Notes under the pieces: generated by a model
Told to the model about the DNA's origin: nothing
The model's database searches: none
What the model saw: only the letters and a program-made list of their open reading frames with translations
Source: Reticulitermes speratus
Lineage: Eukaryota > Arthropoda > Insecta > Blattodea > Rhinotermitidae
Direction: 5' to 3'
DNA length: 64,000 nt
NCBI GenBank assembly: GCA_021186555.1
Contig: JAJKFL010000330.1
Span: 27,829,444 to 27,893,443, forward strand
Shown here: positions 47,201-54,516 of the stretch, piece by piece
Layout: every line of letters begins with the position of its first letter
Numbering within the stretch: the first letter of the stretch is position 1
Made by a program: the position numbers and the translations under genes

Positions 47201-49412
47201 ACTTCATAATCTAAATACTAGGCATAAAAGTGATTTCCATTTACCTCAGGCTTCTCCAGCCTGTTACCAAAAGGGGGTGTATTTCTCAGGAATAAAACTT
47301 TACAATAGTCTTCCTTCAAACATTAAATGTGCCTCTGGTAATATTGATAAGTTTAAAAATCTTTTAAAAACCTACTTGAAAACAAACTCCTTTTATAGTG
47401 TAGATGAATTCCTCAACAGATAATACTTGTGGTGGACATTTTAAATTCTGATTGTATATCAAGAAAGATCATAGTTCTGTATGATTATTGTTTTTATTTT
47501 ATTTTATGTGTATTTAATAGATATAATATATTGCTGTATGATTGTTTCTTTATAAGTAATATGTTTTTTATGGTTCAATAATGTGATTAATTTAAGAATT
47601 ATGATGTGTCGCAGTATTATTAGTTGTTCTTTATAAGAAATATACGCTATGTTTGGTTTTATGAATATTGTACAAGGTTTCATGTTCAGTAATGTAATAT
47701 TTATACTAATTGTGTTTGTTTATTATGACAATGCTTGGTTTAAGCAATATTTTTTATTAAGCAAAATTTTATATACATAGTAGTATTGACTGTGTCCATA
47801 TCCATATGGGTGATAGAACCTTGTAAGGATCTACGGAACAAATAAAATGAATGAATGAATGAATTACGGTGCTCAAACTAGCTAGCTAGAAGAGGTTTGC
47901 ATAAAAAGTTTGGTAGGAAGAACAGAACAAAAGAGAACAAGACCTAGGAGTAGAGGGCAGAAAAGTACTAAAATTGAAGCAAACAGGATGGGAGGGTGTG
48001 GACTTGATTCATATGGCTCAGGACAGGGACCAGTGGCAGGCTGTTACAGACACAGAAATAAAATTCAGGTTCCATACAATGTTGAAAATATCTTAGACTA
48101 GCAGAGAAACTACTAGCTTTTCAAGTAAGGCTCTTCTCCATGGCACTTGTTAGCTAGGTATATTGGCAATACCTTCTTAAGAAGATTATTCCTACATTCT
48201 TCTTCTAAATGAAATGTACAATAAATGGGGACAAGAATGTTCGATAAACTTTCATCATGTCTTTATATTTTCTTGTTCCTAATAGTTCAGTTGGTCTCAC
48301 ATTCTACATTCTTGGCTTATTGCCATTTATTCAGCTTAAATTTTCTATCCAATGCAATGTAACCTTATTCTTTTGACCTATTATTTTTGAGCATTCTTAT
48401 GGCCAATCGTGGTTTACTGAACTTTACTTTGTAATGACTTAGATTAGGCAAGCTTTATATTAGATGATTATACTAGATAATTTTAACACTTTTAAATATA
48501 GACTGTTTATTGTTTTTTTATTCACTGTAATATTGGTAAGTTTGTATTATACTTATAATACTACATATGTGACAAATTCTGTATCCAAAGGATCTTCCTG
48601 TATGGATTGTATGACTGCATAATAAAATGAAATAGATTATTTTTGACCAAAATTTTTATATTCCATGTTAGTCACCTACATGCCATATATCTAAAGCAGA
48701 CTTTGTGGGTGGAACAGATGTCAAACTTGCCAGTTGTTCATCAATACCCAACTGCTTCATCAACTTTTCTCCTTCAGAATCATAACCTGCAAGAAAAAAA
48801 GTAGATACACTAAAAAATTCCACACAGGCTTTTCATTGTTCTTCATCTGGCAAGTAAAGCAATTACAGGAATTTAGTAACAGTAGCAGCAGTTGTAATAG
48901 TAACTGAATAAAAATATTCCATGTCTCATAAACGCCACTCTTATATCGTGTTCATTCCTTCCGTGGATCATTTCTTTCTGCCTTCTTCTTCACCATTTAC
49001 TACAATCTTTTCACCTTTCACTTGCGCTACATAACATCAGAAGTCTAAATATTACCGAACGAGTTCTCTTCCTTCCATTTGTAGTTCCTTATTTTGCAAT
49101 TAAGAACGCACTCTTTTCTAGTAGTTCCAGTACTCCTGTTCAGGAAACACTGTGGCAGGGACCCACGGTTGAGTAACGCACAAATGCTTTAGCGAAATAG
49201 TAGATAGTTTAGGTGAAGTAAGGTTATGTTGCGTGTTCGTTATCGTAACGTACAAGACACGCAATGAAAGCCTGTTTCCATTCGTTCGTACTTTTATTTA
49301 AAATCTCGTTACCTTTTTCGCTACACAGATCTTCACAGTAAACAAATCCTTGATTACGAAGTCTTACTTGCACCGAACCGGGAAGTGGCAGACTTGCGAC
49401 GGACCGCAACAT
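34488..49412 (-). CDS. RAD51C: RAD51C, DNA repair RAD51 paralogue (8 exons, 330 aa)
   Basis: RAD51C is a RecA-fold ATPase of the BCDX2 and CX3 paralogue complexes, which help load RAD51 on single-stranded DNA and act at Holliday junctions in the nucleus. Exons, in order of translation: 49412-49313, 48786-48680, 43950-43823, 39884-39778, 39172-38979, 35393-35262, 34805-34617, 34523-34488. They sum to 993 bases, with every split codon restored. Seen: N-terminal helical segment [16 protein letters not shown] (exon 1), Walker A GAPGSGKT at residues 102-109, [12 protein letters not shown] (residues 131-142), Walker B LVVVD ending at Asp219, and TNQLTTK near 260. I chose the ATG at 49412 because it fits the short N-terminus of the family and opens the frame. 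At 330 residues it is shorter than vertebrate RAD51C (about 376). The C-terminal tail that carries the nuclear signal in human RAD51C is missing. The introns hold LINEs, mariner-like DNA and a minisatellite. Confidence 0.93.
34617..34805 (-). CDS. RAD51C: RAD51C exon 7
   Basis: Sixty-three codons begin [20 protein letters not shown] and include [17 protein letters not shown]. This matches the conserved TNQMTTK and PALGESWGHAA blocks of the family. It ends CAG before GTAATT. Confidence 0.92.
35262..35393 (-). CDS. RAD51C: RAD51C exon 6 (Walker B)
   Basis: The exon encodes [16 protein letters not shown] onward, with Walker B Asp219. The acceptor GTGTTCTAG has a weak pyrimidine tract. The upstream bases run within 12 nucleotides into a LINE-derived triplicated 20-bp unit at 35408-35468. 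Confidence 0.9.
35408..35468 (+). repeat. Triplicated 20-bp unit beside RAD51C exon 6
   Basis: Three head-to-tail copies of ATGTAGGTAAATATTCCTTT (the first has one extra T) lie at the LINE boundary. On the RAD51C strand they fall where the branch point and pyrimidine tract of exon 6 should be. Confidence 0.95.
35756..36510 (+). repeat. TG-rich minisatellite in LINE 3' UTR
   Basis: Short units such as TTTTTGTAAGGTGTGGATG alternate with a longer block containing GTACGGTGTTCTAATATGTG, CTTGTATTTACTGTATGTAT and TTTGTTTTGTATGTGTATGG. The long block recurs near 35895, 36005, 36180, 36255 and 36450, so the array has a higher-order order. The minus-strand 145-codon frame at 35996-36433 is only the translation of this repeat. 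Confidence 0.9.
38137..38202 (+). repeat. Compound (AC)n(TA)n microsatellite
   Basis: An AC run is followed by AAAA and a TA run of about 30 bases, in RAD51C intron 5. It is a normal intronic microsatellite. Confidence 0.95.
38237..38303. repeat. Short fold-back with TCTTCTGGGAT ends
   Basis: The left arm is GTCTTCTGGGATGTGATGTA and the right arm is its near complement, ending TATCCCAGAAGAC. A CCAAACTAC core sits in the middle. It belongs to the dispersed module found at 11031 and 51358. Confidence 0.65.
38979..39172 (-). CDS. RAD51C: RAD51C exon 5
   Basis: The exon completes Glu148 (G|AA) after an ATTCAG acceptor. It encodes the helical segment to [10 protein letters not shown] and ends in phase 0 before GTACTT. 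Confidence 0.88.
39591..39718 (-). repeat. Tandem dimer of tRNA-like units (SINE-like)
   Basis: Two copies of about 63 bases lie head to tail. On the minus strand each has an A-box-like segment (TAGCTCAGTCAGT in one, TATCTCAGTCAGT in the other) and, about 32 bases on, a B-box-like GGGGTTTGATTGCC or GGGGTTTAATCACC. Both also share AAAGTGACTGGCTATGG. It lies in RAD51C intron 4. The units are tRNA-like but have no proper cloverleaf, so a SINE or a tRNA-derived duplication is more likely than a tRNA gene. Confidence 0.7.
39778..39884 (-). CDS. RAD51C: RAD51C exon 4
   Basis: The exon follows TTTTCTCTGCAG and encodes [20 protein letters not shown] and the FIDTESGF strand. It ends in phase 1 before GTGAGC. 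Confidence 0.9.
40560..40810. repeat. Possible SINE or dispersed repeat in RAD51C intron 3
   Basis: The segment carries a GGCATGTTTCAGAAATG...GACTGTCATCAG motif and then GAAAGTTGCAGTACCCATTG, in the style of other dispersed repeats here. The ends are not defined. Confidence 0.25.
41625..42566 (-). pseudogene. Jockey-like LINE, 5'-truncated and frameshifted
   Basis: The minus-strand translation from about 42560 gives [20 protein letters not shown], then [18 protein letters not shown] and [12 protein letters not shown]. This is the C-terminal half of the reverse-transcriptase protein of the same family as 44130-46457. A frameshift near 42030 moves the reading to the 41774-42034 frame ([12 protein letters not shown]). 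The RT catalytic block is missing. The copy has RAD51C orientation inside intron 3. Confidence 0.85.
42903..43340 (+). pseudogene. Mariner-like transposase relic
   Basis: The plus-strand translation gives [20 protein letters not shown], then [20 protein letters not shown] and [13 protein letters not shown]. After stops and a frameshift it gives [20 protein letters not shown]. These are the hallmark blocks of the C-terminal half of insect mariner/IS630-type DDE transposases. Several stops make it inactive. It lies in RAD51C intron 3, opposite to the gene. Confidence 0.8.
43823..43950 (-). CDS. RAD51C: RAD51C exon 3 (Walker A)
   Basis: The exon follows TTTTTCCAG and encodes residues 70-111 with [10 protein letters not shown]. 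It ends AG before GTGCAT. The donor is less canonical than the others, but the split codon AG|C restores Ser112. Confidence 0.9.
44103..46127 (+). CDS. LINE reverse transcriptase (partial polyprotein)
   Basis: This is the open frame of the retrotransposon above: reverse transcriptase plus a C-terminal region. Fingers/palm motifs are present, with Phe-Ala-Asp-Asp as the catalytic pair. The first ATG at 44103 is probably host-flank or internal; the native start was upstream and is lost. Without the endonuclease it cannot mobilise by the usual route. Confidence 0.88.
   Translation: MIYTDLTSTIVIKECQYMIRIHKRELYLLHRNNNDDNLKKHYKLYCRILSDVIKAAKRLHYDRIITNSSNKMKTTWNIVKSITGKKSENKAVQAIYSDDASTLTDNQQDIADAFQNYFLSIADKIKSNINSKDIQDNKSIDYLFRVFKNPFPNIVFDRTSTKEIAKIIKALKPKNSSGYDEISLKILKISSPFIAAPLNYICNRSILSGKFPSRLKYGIIKPLFKKGDKKDIKNYRPISLLTSFSKIIEKVIHARLTEHVINNNILTMEQYGFRSNSSTQKAMYKLLNDILQAFNNKSFVGGIFCDLEKAFDCVNHDILMKKLEFYGIVGRANTLVKSYLESRYQRVLVEDNLTQANTTSDWGKINHGVPQGSVLGPLLFLFYINDLPKVVNITSQSILFADDTSIIVNNPNSVNFKKDLISSFEQLNRWFNTNLLSLNFNKTQYLQFKTTNSLTIPIHISYNNKYIVNSTETQFLGITIDSSLSWKNHIDGLTVKLSKASYAIRTLRPFVTLESLRMIYFAYFHSIMTYGIIFWGNSSHSVSIFRLQKSVIRIITNSRKRDSCRELFKELDILPLCSHFIFSLLIFVTDNIYLFKTNTELHSINTRSKNNFYLPQPRLSIYQKGAYYMGIKIFNHLPSYLKAMSDNKKQFRSALKGYLLVNSFYSLQEFFNNK
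44130..46457 (+). mobile_element. Jockey-like non-LTR retrotransposon, 5'-truncated, RT frame open
   Basis: A 674-codon frame (44103-46127) is uninterrupted. It shows the lead-in [13 protein letters not shown], then the RT domain: [44 protein letters not shown] and the catalytic LFADDTSI (45299-45322). The C-terminal domain follows with [13 protein letters not shown] and [12 protein letters not shown]. The endonuclease domain is absent, as expected from truncated target-primed reverse transcription. The intact frame suggests a recent insertion. The 3' UTR runs to an AAAATTGAATTGAAATTG tail at about 46457. It lies in RAD51C intron 2, opposite to the gene. Confidence 0.92.
46422..47423 (+). CDS. 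LINE reverse transcriptase, C-terminal half
   Basis: The 333-codon frame begins inside the tail of the previous element and enters LINE sequence at about codon 13. It holds the GVPQGS and FADD motifs but lacks the N-terminal RT fingers, so it cannot encode a working enzyme. Confidence 0.85.
   Translation: MMEYYNKIELKLDTNSFFASNWARIKHGVPQGSILGPLLFLIYINDFPQEISNSSKPILFADDTSILLRHSDFGTYNVNIQTVFESLNNWFKRNLLFLNLEKSHYIRFVSKNNSLTHLQISDISGSISNVTHTKFLGLLIDSSLNWKTHIDHLVNKLSTACYAIRQIKPYMSQTTLLTIYYALFHSIMSYGIIFWGNCTHSSKVFKIQKRAVRIIMGRGSQDSCRNLFKELNILPLQSQYILSLLLFVIHNLENFITNQELHNLNTRHKSDFHLPQASPACYQKGVYFSGIKLYNSLPSNIKCASGNIDKFKNLLKTYLKTNSFYSVDEFLNR
46458..47866 (+). mobile_element. Second Jockey-like LINE, 5'-truncated in RT
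   Basis: It follows the first LINE head-to-tail and starts just upstream of [20 protein letters not shown]. It keeps [10 protein letters not shown] and the same C-terminal blocks ([27 protein letters not shown]), and its frame is open to 47423. The protein differs at many positions from the first copy, so it is another subfamily and not a tandem duplication. The 3' end is AATAAA followed by GAAT repeats at about 47843-47864. Confidence 0.9.
47885..48110 (+). pseudogene. Degenerate LINE tail
   Basis: The bases GAACAAAAGAGAACAAGACC, then GGGAGGGTGTGGACTTGATT and GGCTCAGGACAGGGACCAGT match the tail copy at 10740-10920. The LINE at 46458-47866 ends directly upstream, so the older repeat may have been its insertion site. 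Confidence 0.6.
48680..48786 (-). CDS. RAD51C: RAD51C exon 2
   Basis: The exon follows TTTCTTGCAG and encodes residues 35-69, including [20 protein letters not shown]. It must end after the CAT codon with donor GTAGGT, because the next exon starts in phase 0. The alternative donor GTGAC four bases on would break the frame. Confidence 0.85.
49313..49412 (-). CDS. RAD51C: RAD51C exon 1
   Basis: It contains the ATG at 49412-49410 and 33 codons plus one base (G), ending before GTAACG. It encodes the N-terminal segment aligned with the PLSPAVRVKL region of vertebrate RAD51C. The split codon G|GT gives Gly34. Confidence 0.85.
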
Positions 49413-49599
49413 TATCAGTTAAAATCAATTTAACCTCAATAATCGTTTGCAGTATTTTGTACGTAATATCTATTGCATGTAAAAGGCATGCACAAGTCTA
49501 CATATTGTATTTTGAAACATTTCAATTCCCGCGGCACTTGTCAACCCTCAGTCCACGGATATCTCCCGTTCACAGACTAGACGCTACAGATCCATCACG

Positions 49600-49930
49600 C
49601 AACCTGTCTTATGGCAGGTCTATAGCCTTTCCAAAGCGAGTTCTCCAGAGAGTGCGATCTAGCACTACCTCTTTCATGTTCCAGTATCCTCTCGTTTACT
49701 TAAGGCCATCCGTTAGCTGCTTATGTCTTCTCCTTGTCGTCTGTTCCCTTACATCTCTCTTGCGTGTTTTAGAAGGTAGTTCCACCGCAAGATGTCAAAT
49801 CCAGTTAGCCTTCTTAGTTTTATTGCATGTAGGATGCTCCTTTCCATGCCTCTACGTAATATTTCTTTATTTTTAACATGATTAGTCCAACTGATCTTCT
49901 CTATACTTCTCCAGCACCATATTTCAAAAC
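49600..49930 (-). pseudogene. Decayed LINE tail upstream of RAD51C
   Basis: The minus-strand translation reads FEIWCWRSIEKISWTNHVKN, then a broken HAIKLRRLTG...LLKHAREM, then RRRHKQLTDGLK, TRGYWNMKEVVLDRTLWRTR. These are successive blocks of an insect LINE C-terminal tail with several stops. The tail overlaps that at 30605-30710. It starts about 190 bases upstream of the RAD51C ATG, so it lies in or near the promoter. Confidence 0.7.
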
Positions 49931-51158
49931 TCTCAAGGTATTTCTGATCTACTTTCCAAAGCTATGCTCCAAATGTAGCATTTCATAAGTCCAATTTGCT
50001 GGTGAAAAGTCGTCTTCTTGTTGAATGCTACTTTTATCATGACAATCCTGGATTTAATTTCACGTGTACATCTGGTATTACCTATTAGATTTACTATGCT
50101 ATCACATCCATGGCTCAAATCTCATGGTACAGCCATCAACGCCTTACACCAGCATATGGTCTGATGCCCAAATGCAGAACTATGTACCACAGACATTGGC
50201 ATCTCAACTGGGAACTACTATGCCACACCAGATTTCATGTTGAGAAAACAGAATTATATATCCTTCACGAGCATGACATTCTTAGCCCACCACTTGGTCC
50301 ATTATCATTGTAACTAATATCACGTTAATACCAAGGAGATAAAAATTAAGGTAACAAACAAGTGCTGAGAACTTCATTCCAACTTCAATTGGAGACATGC
50401 CACACGGGTAGCAAATCATACCTTTACACAGTCACAAATGGCATTTAAGCATTTGGCCCACTACAGCACCAAGGCTTGCATCCCAGTTTACAAGAAATCT
50501 GTATAAAGATTCTGTAGCAAGATGTTACAGCATACTTCACATCAGCAACTCTTTCAGATCACTTTCCTGTCAGGTCTTTCCTACAAGGTCCAAAGTGACT
50601 GAAATCAATGCCTGCAAGATCAGGACTGCAGGGAGGGTGATCCCTAACCTCCCAGCCATAGCACCACTCTAATCAGTTACAAGTCCAGTTGGGAGACACA
50701 CAGAAAAATAATAAGAGGAGGAAGACATATTATAACCCTACAGAGTTAGTATAACATCCAATATTCATGCCATGAATTACGTGAGTTCATAACAGGCAGT
50801 ATGACAAATGTTATTGGCAAATTACAATGCTGCAGTACCAACTAGCATAGAGTTACCTTAATTTTGATTAAATTATGCAAAAAATATCTCATAATCATCC
50901 TAAAACCACAGCCATGTTTTCAAGCATCTATCTTTATTTTCTGATGAATTAGGACTGCCACAGACAGACACATAAACACACCTTGTTTTATTATATAGAT
51001 GAATGTCAGTCTTCAAAGGATGAATAAATATACATGCTGGAAACGGACGACTCCTCTAACGCTTTCTTGTCCATTGGCGCAGTACTAGGCATTATGTTGT
51101 GCCATGCGACTCAACATTAGGTTGCAAAGGTCAATTATTTAAATGAAATAACTTACAC

Positions 51159-51305
51159 CAGGGGTGCACAAATTTTCAAAAATCTAGGAGCCACCTCAAA
51201 ATTCTAGGTGCCAAGAGGCTGACATGAGCCAAGTTCCATACTGAGGACCCACAATATTAGGTGATACTGTACACAATTTAGCCACCCAGGATTTGTGCAC
51301 CCCTG
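51159..51305. mobile_element. hAT-type MITE with 8-bp target duplication
   Basis: The ends are perfect inverted CAGGGGTGCACAAAT copies. The flanks are ACTTACAC (51151-51158) and ATTTACAC (51306-51313), a 7/8 match expected for the 8-bp target duplication of hAT elements. The 147-bp element has no coding capacity. Confidence 0.88.
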
Positions 51306-51357
51306 ATTTACACAACATTGGGAGACTTGCATGATTTCAGGCTTTTACAACAGCATA

Positions 51358-51655
51358 AATGAGATCTTCACTCTTCTGGGATGTTACACAGTGTAGATTG
51401 GTACATAGTTACTAACATTCTGGGACAATCTATCTGTCCCATTTTCAAGGGTCAAGCCCTCCAAGAAGAACACTGGGAAGACCTAAGTGTTCCTGGCATT
51501 CTTCTGGGACTACTTGACCCAAACTGCTCACCTAAGTGTTCCCAGCATCCTTCTTGAAGTGCTTGACCTTTGAAGATGGGACCGATGGGTTGTACCAAAA
51601 CATCAGTAACTACAAATCTACACTGCATAACATCGCAGAAGAGCAAAGATCTCAT
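51358..51655. repeat. Fold-back element (about 120-bp arms)
   Basis: The left arm starts AATGAGATCTTCACTCTTCT and the right arm ends with the near complement AGAAGAGCAAAGATCTCATT. The arms share CCCATTTTCAAGGGTCAAGC and further text. The loop near 51480-51535 contains a local duplication (CCTAAGTGTTCC twice). The minus-strand 67-codon frame is repeat text. Confidence 0.85.
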
Positions 51656-53076
51656 TGGGAGAATTCTTAAATTTTGGCATTATGAGAAGCAATTGAAAAA
51701 GTGTTTGGCTATCTTTCACCTTTAATAACAAAATTATTCAAACCTCGCTAATTTCACGAATTCACACTTCTGATTCACTGCTGACAGTTCTGTCGACCTT
51801 ACAATAAACTTCCTTATAGTTCATCTGTACACATCTGAAATAAAGACTCTAAGAATTACCTTAAAGTCAGAACATAGTTAAGGTGCATCTTTGTAACATA
51901 CATAAAACACATTAAGTTCTGCACACCATGTGGTTTATTAGGTGAACAAACAAATCCTTAACAAGTATCCAACAACCTTTATAAGCTGTACACCTGTATG
52001 CCACAAAACTACATTACATATGGTTCAGTGCTCTCTTGGCACCATAATCAGTGTCTTCAGTGCCTATTAGGGTACATATATCAGGTTTTGAAGGTTTTAT
52101 TTTTATGTCACTATGTTCCTTTCCACCATTGCATACTTTGGTTAGTTCACACAGTGGACACATCAATGCTCAATACATCAGTATTTTTGCCAGACACATG
52201 CAGAACCTAAACAGGCATTGAAGAAGAACCTGGTGATGGTGCTGAGTGAGCACTGAAACACATCATATAGTTTTATGACATATGCAAGTGCATTTGTTGG
52301 AATCTTGTTAATAACACAAGTCTGATATACAGAACAGTTCAGACAGCCTAGAATGCAGTATGCTTATCAATCTCAGTCAGGGCTTATAAGGAAACAATAA
52401 AGTTACATAATAAAATATGCTAGTCAACAGAACGAGGTGAAGGACCACGGAAAAAATGAGCATGCAGTCACTTTCATGAATGCAACAGGTTCAGTCCAGC
52501 TATGTTCAAACTTCATTCTTTCTGTTGAATACACACATCTGATTCAGTGTTGATAGTTTTGTGGATCTTAAAAAAAGCACCAACAAACTTCCTGATGCTT
52601 GATTCATCTGTAAACATTAGACACAAAAATTCAATTTTATTAAACTGCACATAAAATACTTCAGAAAGCATGTCTACATTGCCTGCAAGACTGCACTGGA
52701 ATATGTGCAGGAGAAATTTGGCCTTATTACCAACTAACATAACTCCAAATTTTGCCTCACTTCCATGTCAACCCTACTGTTTCTGTTTTACGCAGAAATT
52801 TTCACTGAGGAGGCATTGAATTATACCTCATTAATCTCTTTTTACATGAACAGTAATAAATATTTCCATTATAAAGAATTTTCATGAATACACATATGAA
52901 CCAAAAGCCCAAGTCTTCTATCATTAAGTTTTGTGGTGGGGGGGGAAGAAAAAACAAAGGATACATAAAAATAAAGTATAAGAAGGCATTCATTATATGA
53001 GAAAATGTGACATGAAAAGTATGGAGTTCAAAGCCACAGTTCATTACTGAAAAATTGGATGTTCATATGTTCCTTG

Positions 53077-54516
53077 TCATATTTCATTATCTACCATAAT
53101 GTCTTGACATGCAGGTTTGTCAGACATGTTCCAATGGAAACAAGTACCTGTGCTGCAGTGTTCCTGTAAGTGATGTGCCAATTGTCGGGCTAAGAATTTG
53201 AACAGATCTCTTGATGCTATCCTCTTTTCCTTGTAGAATGGCATTAGATGCTTCACTACAGAGTCTGCTACAGACCGTCTACTGAGTTTCATAGTACCTG
53301 TACTATTACTTTGCACATCTTCCTGCTTATCCTTCAGGCACTCTGAACGATTCTTTACGTTATATATCGAATGCTGGCTAACAGGTCTGAATGTAACTTC
53401 CTGCACTTGACACACTTTCTTAATATTGCTGCTATTACTTCTATTACTCAAAGGGAGTAATGATCTGTCCATTGTATTTGTCCGTATCTGGTTACATGTC
53501 AAACTACAGTCCCGTTCTGTTTTAAGTGAAGCAGTATGTGTATTTAGGAACGACTGATTACAGTTAGGCTCCAACTCTAGAAACATATCATCATCACTAC
53601 CATCTCCAAACAGGTCCTGCGATCGTTTCCTCTTTTTTGTGGCAACTTCATTACTCTTATCTTGTGTCCCAATCGTCTGCTTGCAGTCAGTCTTCAAGAT
53701 CAAGAACACATTAGAATTTTCATGTTTTTCTTGTTTCACTCTATACTTGTGAAACTGTGGGTCCAGCATCTGGCGACTTTCTTCGTCTGCTGTCACACAA
53801 GAAACTTCTACTTTAACTTTTGACAGGTCAGATGTCTTATCTTGCTTATCCAAGTATTTGTCACTACCTTGTGCTTGTTTAATATTTATTCCTGCTTCTG
53901 TTTTCACCACAGTCCCATTTAAATGCTCATTATCCTGCTGTGCAATATCATGTATTATGTCTGTTTCATTATGCTCCTGCTGACAGATTTCAATTTCATT
54001 ATCACTGTTTAGTATTTCCTCTTCACCATATTCTTCGCAGTCAAACTCTTGTGCAGAGTCTGGATCAGCCACATCTTCTGCCATGAAAGGAATGTTACGA
54101 GTAATGCTTTCACTCGAGCTGATACTACTAGAACAATCACTTTCCCTGTAATCAGTCAATGTACTTCCTTCTGTAGACTTCTCACTATCAATTTCTGAAA
54201 TACCAGATTCAGCCTTTTTCAAATAAGATTCCATGAACTGCTGTGACAAAGAATCCCTATTTAAACTTGACATTTTCCTCGGACATACTCTGCTCTTTGC
54301 AACATTATTAGACAGTCGCTTATATTCCTGGTTATCATTCCTATTATACAGGTGAGATGCAGGTACAATCCCCAGAGGCTTGTTCTCATCCCCATTTTTA
54401 AGATTACTCTTCACCTGATTCACTGCATCATGTAATGACAGATTTCCTTTTGGTATGAAGTCCTTCAGCCTTGGATTAAGTGACATTGCTTCTGTATTTC
54501 TTTTAATTTCTGCCAT
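53077..54516 (-). CDS. RECQL5: RECQL5 terminal exon (linker and SRI domain)
   Basis: The 480-codon exon follows TTTGTTGTAG and starts with an ATG that is an internal Met (SKT|MAEIKRN). It is rich in Ser, Asp, Glu and Lys and has a KKRKR basic cluster. It ends with the SRI-type domain and TGA at 53079-53077. Compared with vertebrates, the PASHVY-like block is conserved as PASHLY near its start. Confidence 0.92.
   Translation of the reverse strand: MAEIKRNTEAMSLNPRLKDFIPKGNLSLHDAVNQVKSNLKNGDENKPLGIVPASHLYNRNDNQEYKRLSNNVAKSRVCPRKMSSLNRDSLSQQFMESYLKKAESGISEIDSEKSTEGSTLTDYRESDCSSSISSSESITRNIPFMAEDVADPDSAQEFDCEEYGEEEILNSDNEIEICQQEHNETDIIHDIAQQDNEHLNGTVVKTEAGINIKQAQGSDKYLDKQDKTSDLSKVKVEVSCVTADEESRQMLDPQFHKYRVKQEKHENSNVFLILKTDCKQTIGTQDKSNEVATKKRKRSQDLFGDGSDDDMFLELEPNCNQSFLNTHTASLKTERDCSLTCNQIRTNTMDRSLLPLSNRSNSSNIKKVCQVQEVTFRPVSQHSIYNVKNRSECLKDKQEDVQSNSTGTMKLSRRSVADSVVKHLMPFYKEKRIASRDLFKFLARQLAHHLQEHCSTGTCFHWNMSDKPACQDIMVDNEI

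Larger units (their letters stand above)
49413..53076. other. RECQL5-RAD51C intergenic region
   Basis: The spacer between the RECQL5 stop and the RAD51C ATG holds a decayed LINE tail (49600-49930), a hAT MITE (51159-51305) and a fold-back (51358-51655). The RAD51C promoter should lie just right of 49412. No TATA box or distinct CpG island was seen there. The 163-codon plus frame at 49385-49876 is antisense LINE text. Confidence 0.6.

Noticed and set aside
48676-48680. Alternative RAD51C exon 2 donor GTGAC
   Set aside because: Using it would add four bases and break the frame into exon 3. The GTAGGT donor after the CAT codon keeps phase 0.
49385-49876. 163-codon plus-strand membrane-like protein
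   Set aside because: It is antisense to RAD51C exon 1 at its start and to a decayed LINE tail for the rest.
54514-54516. ATG of the 1440-base open frame as an independent gene start
   Set aside because: It sits directly after a TTGTTGTAG acceptor. The residues continue the RECQL5 block from the previous exon, so it is an internal Met.
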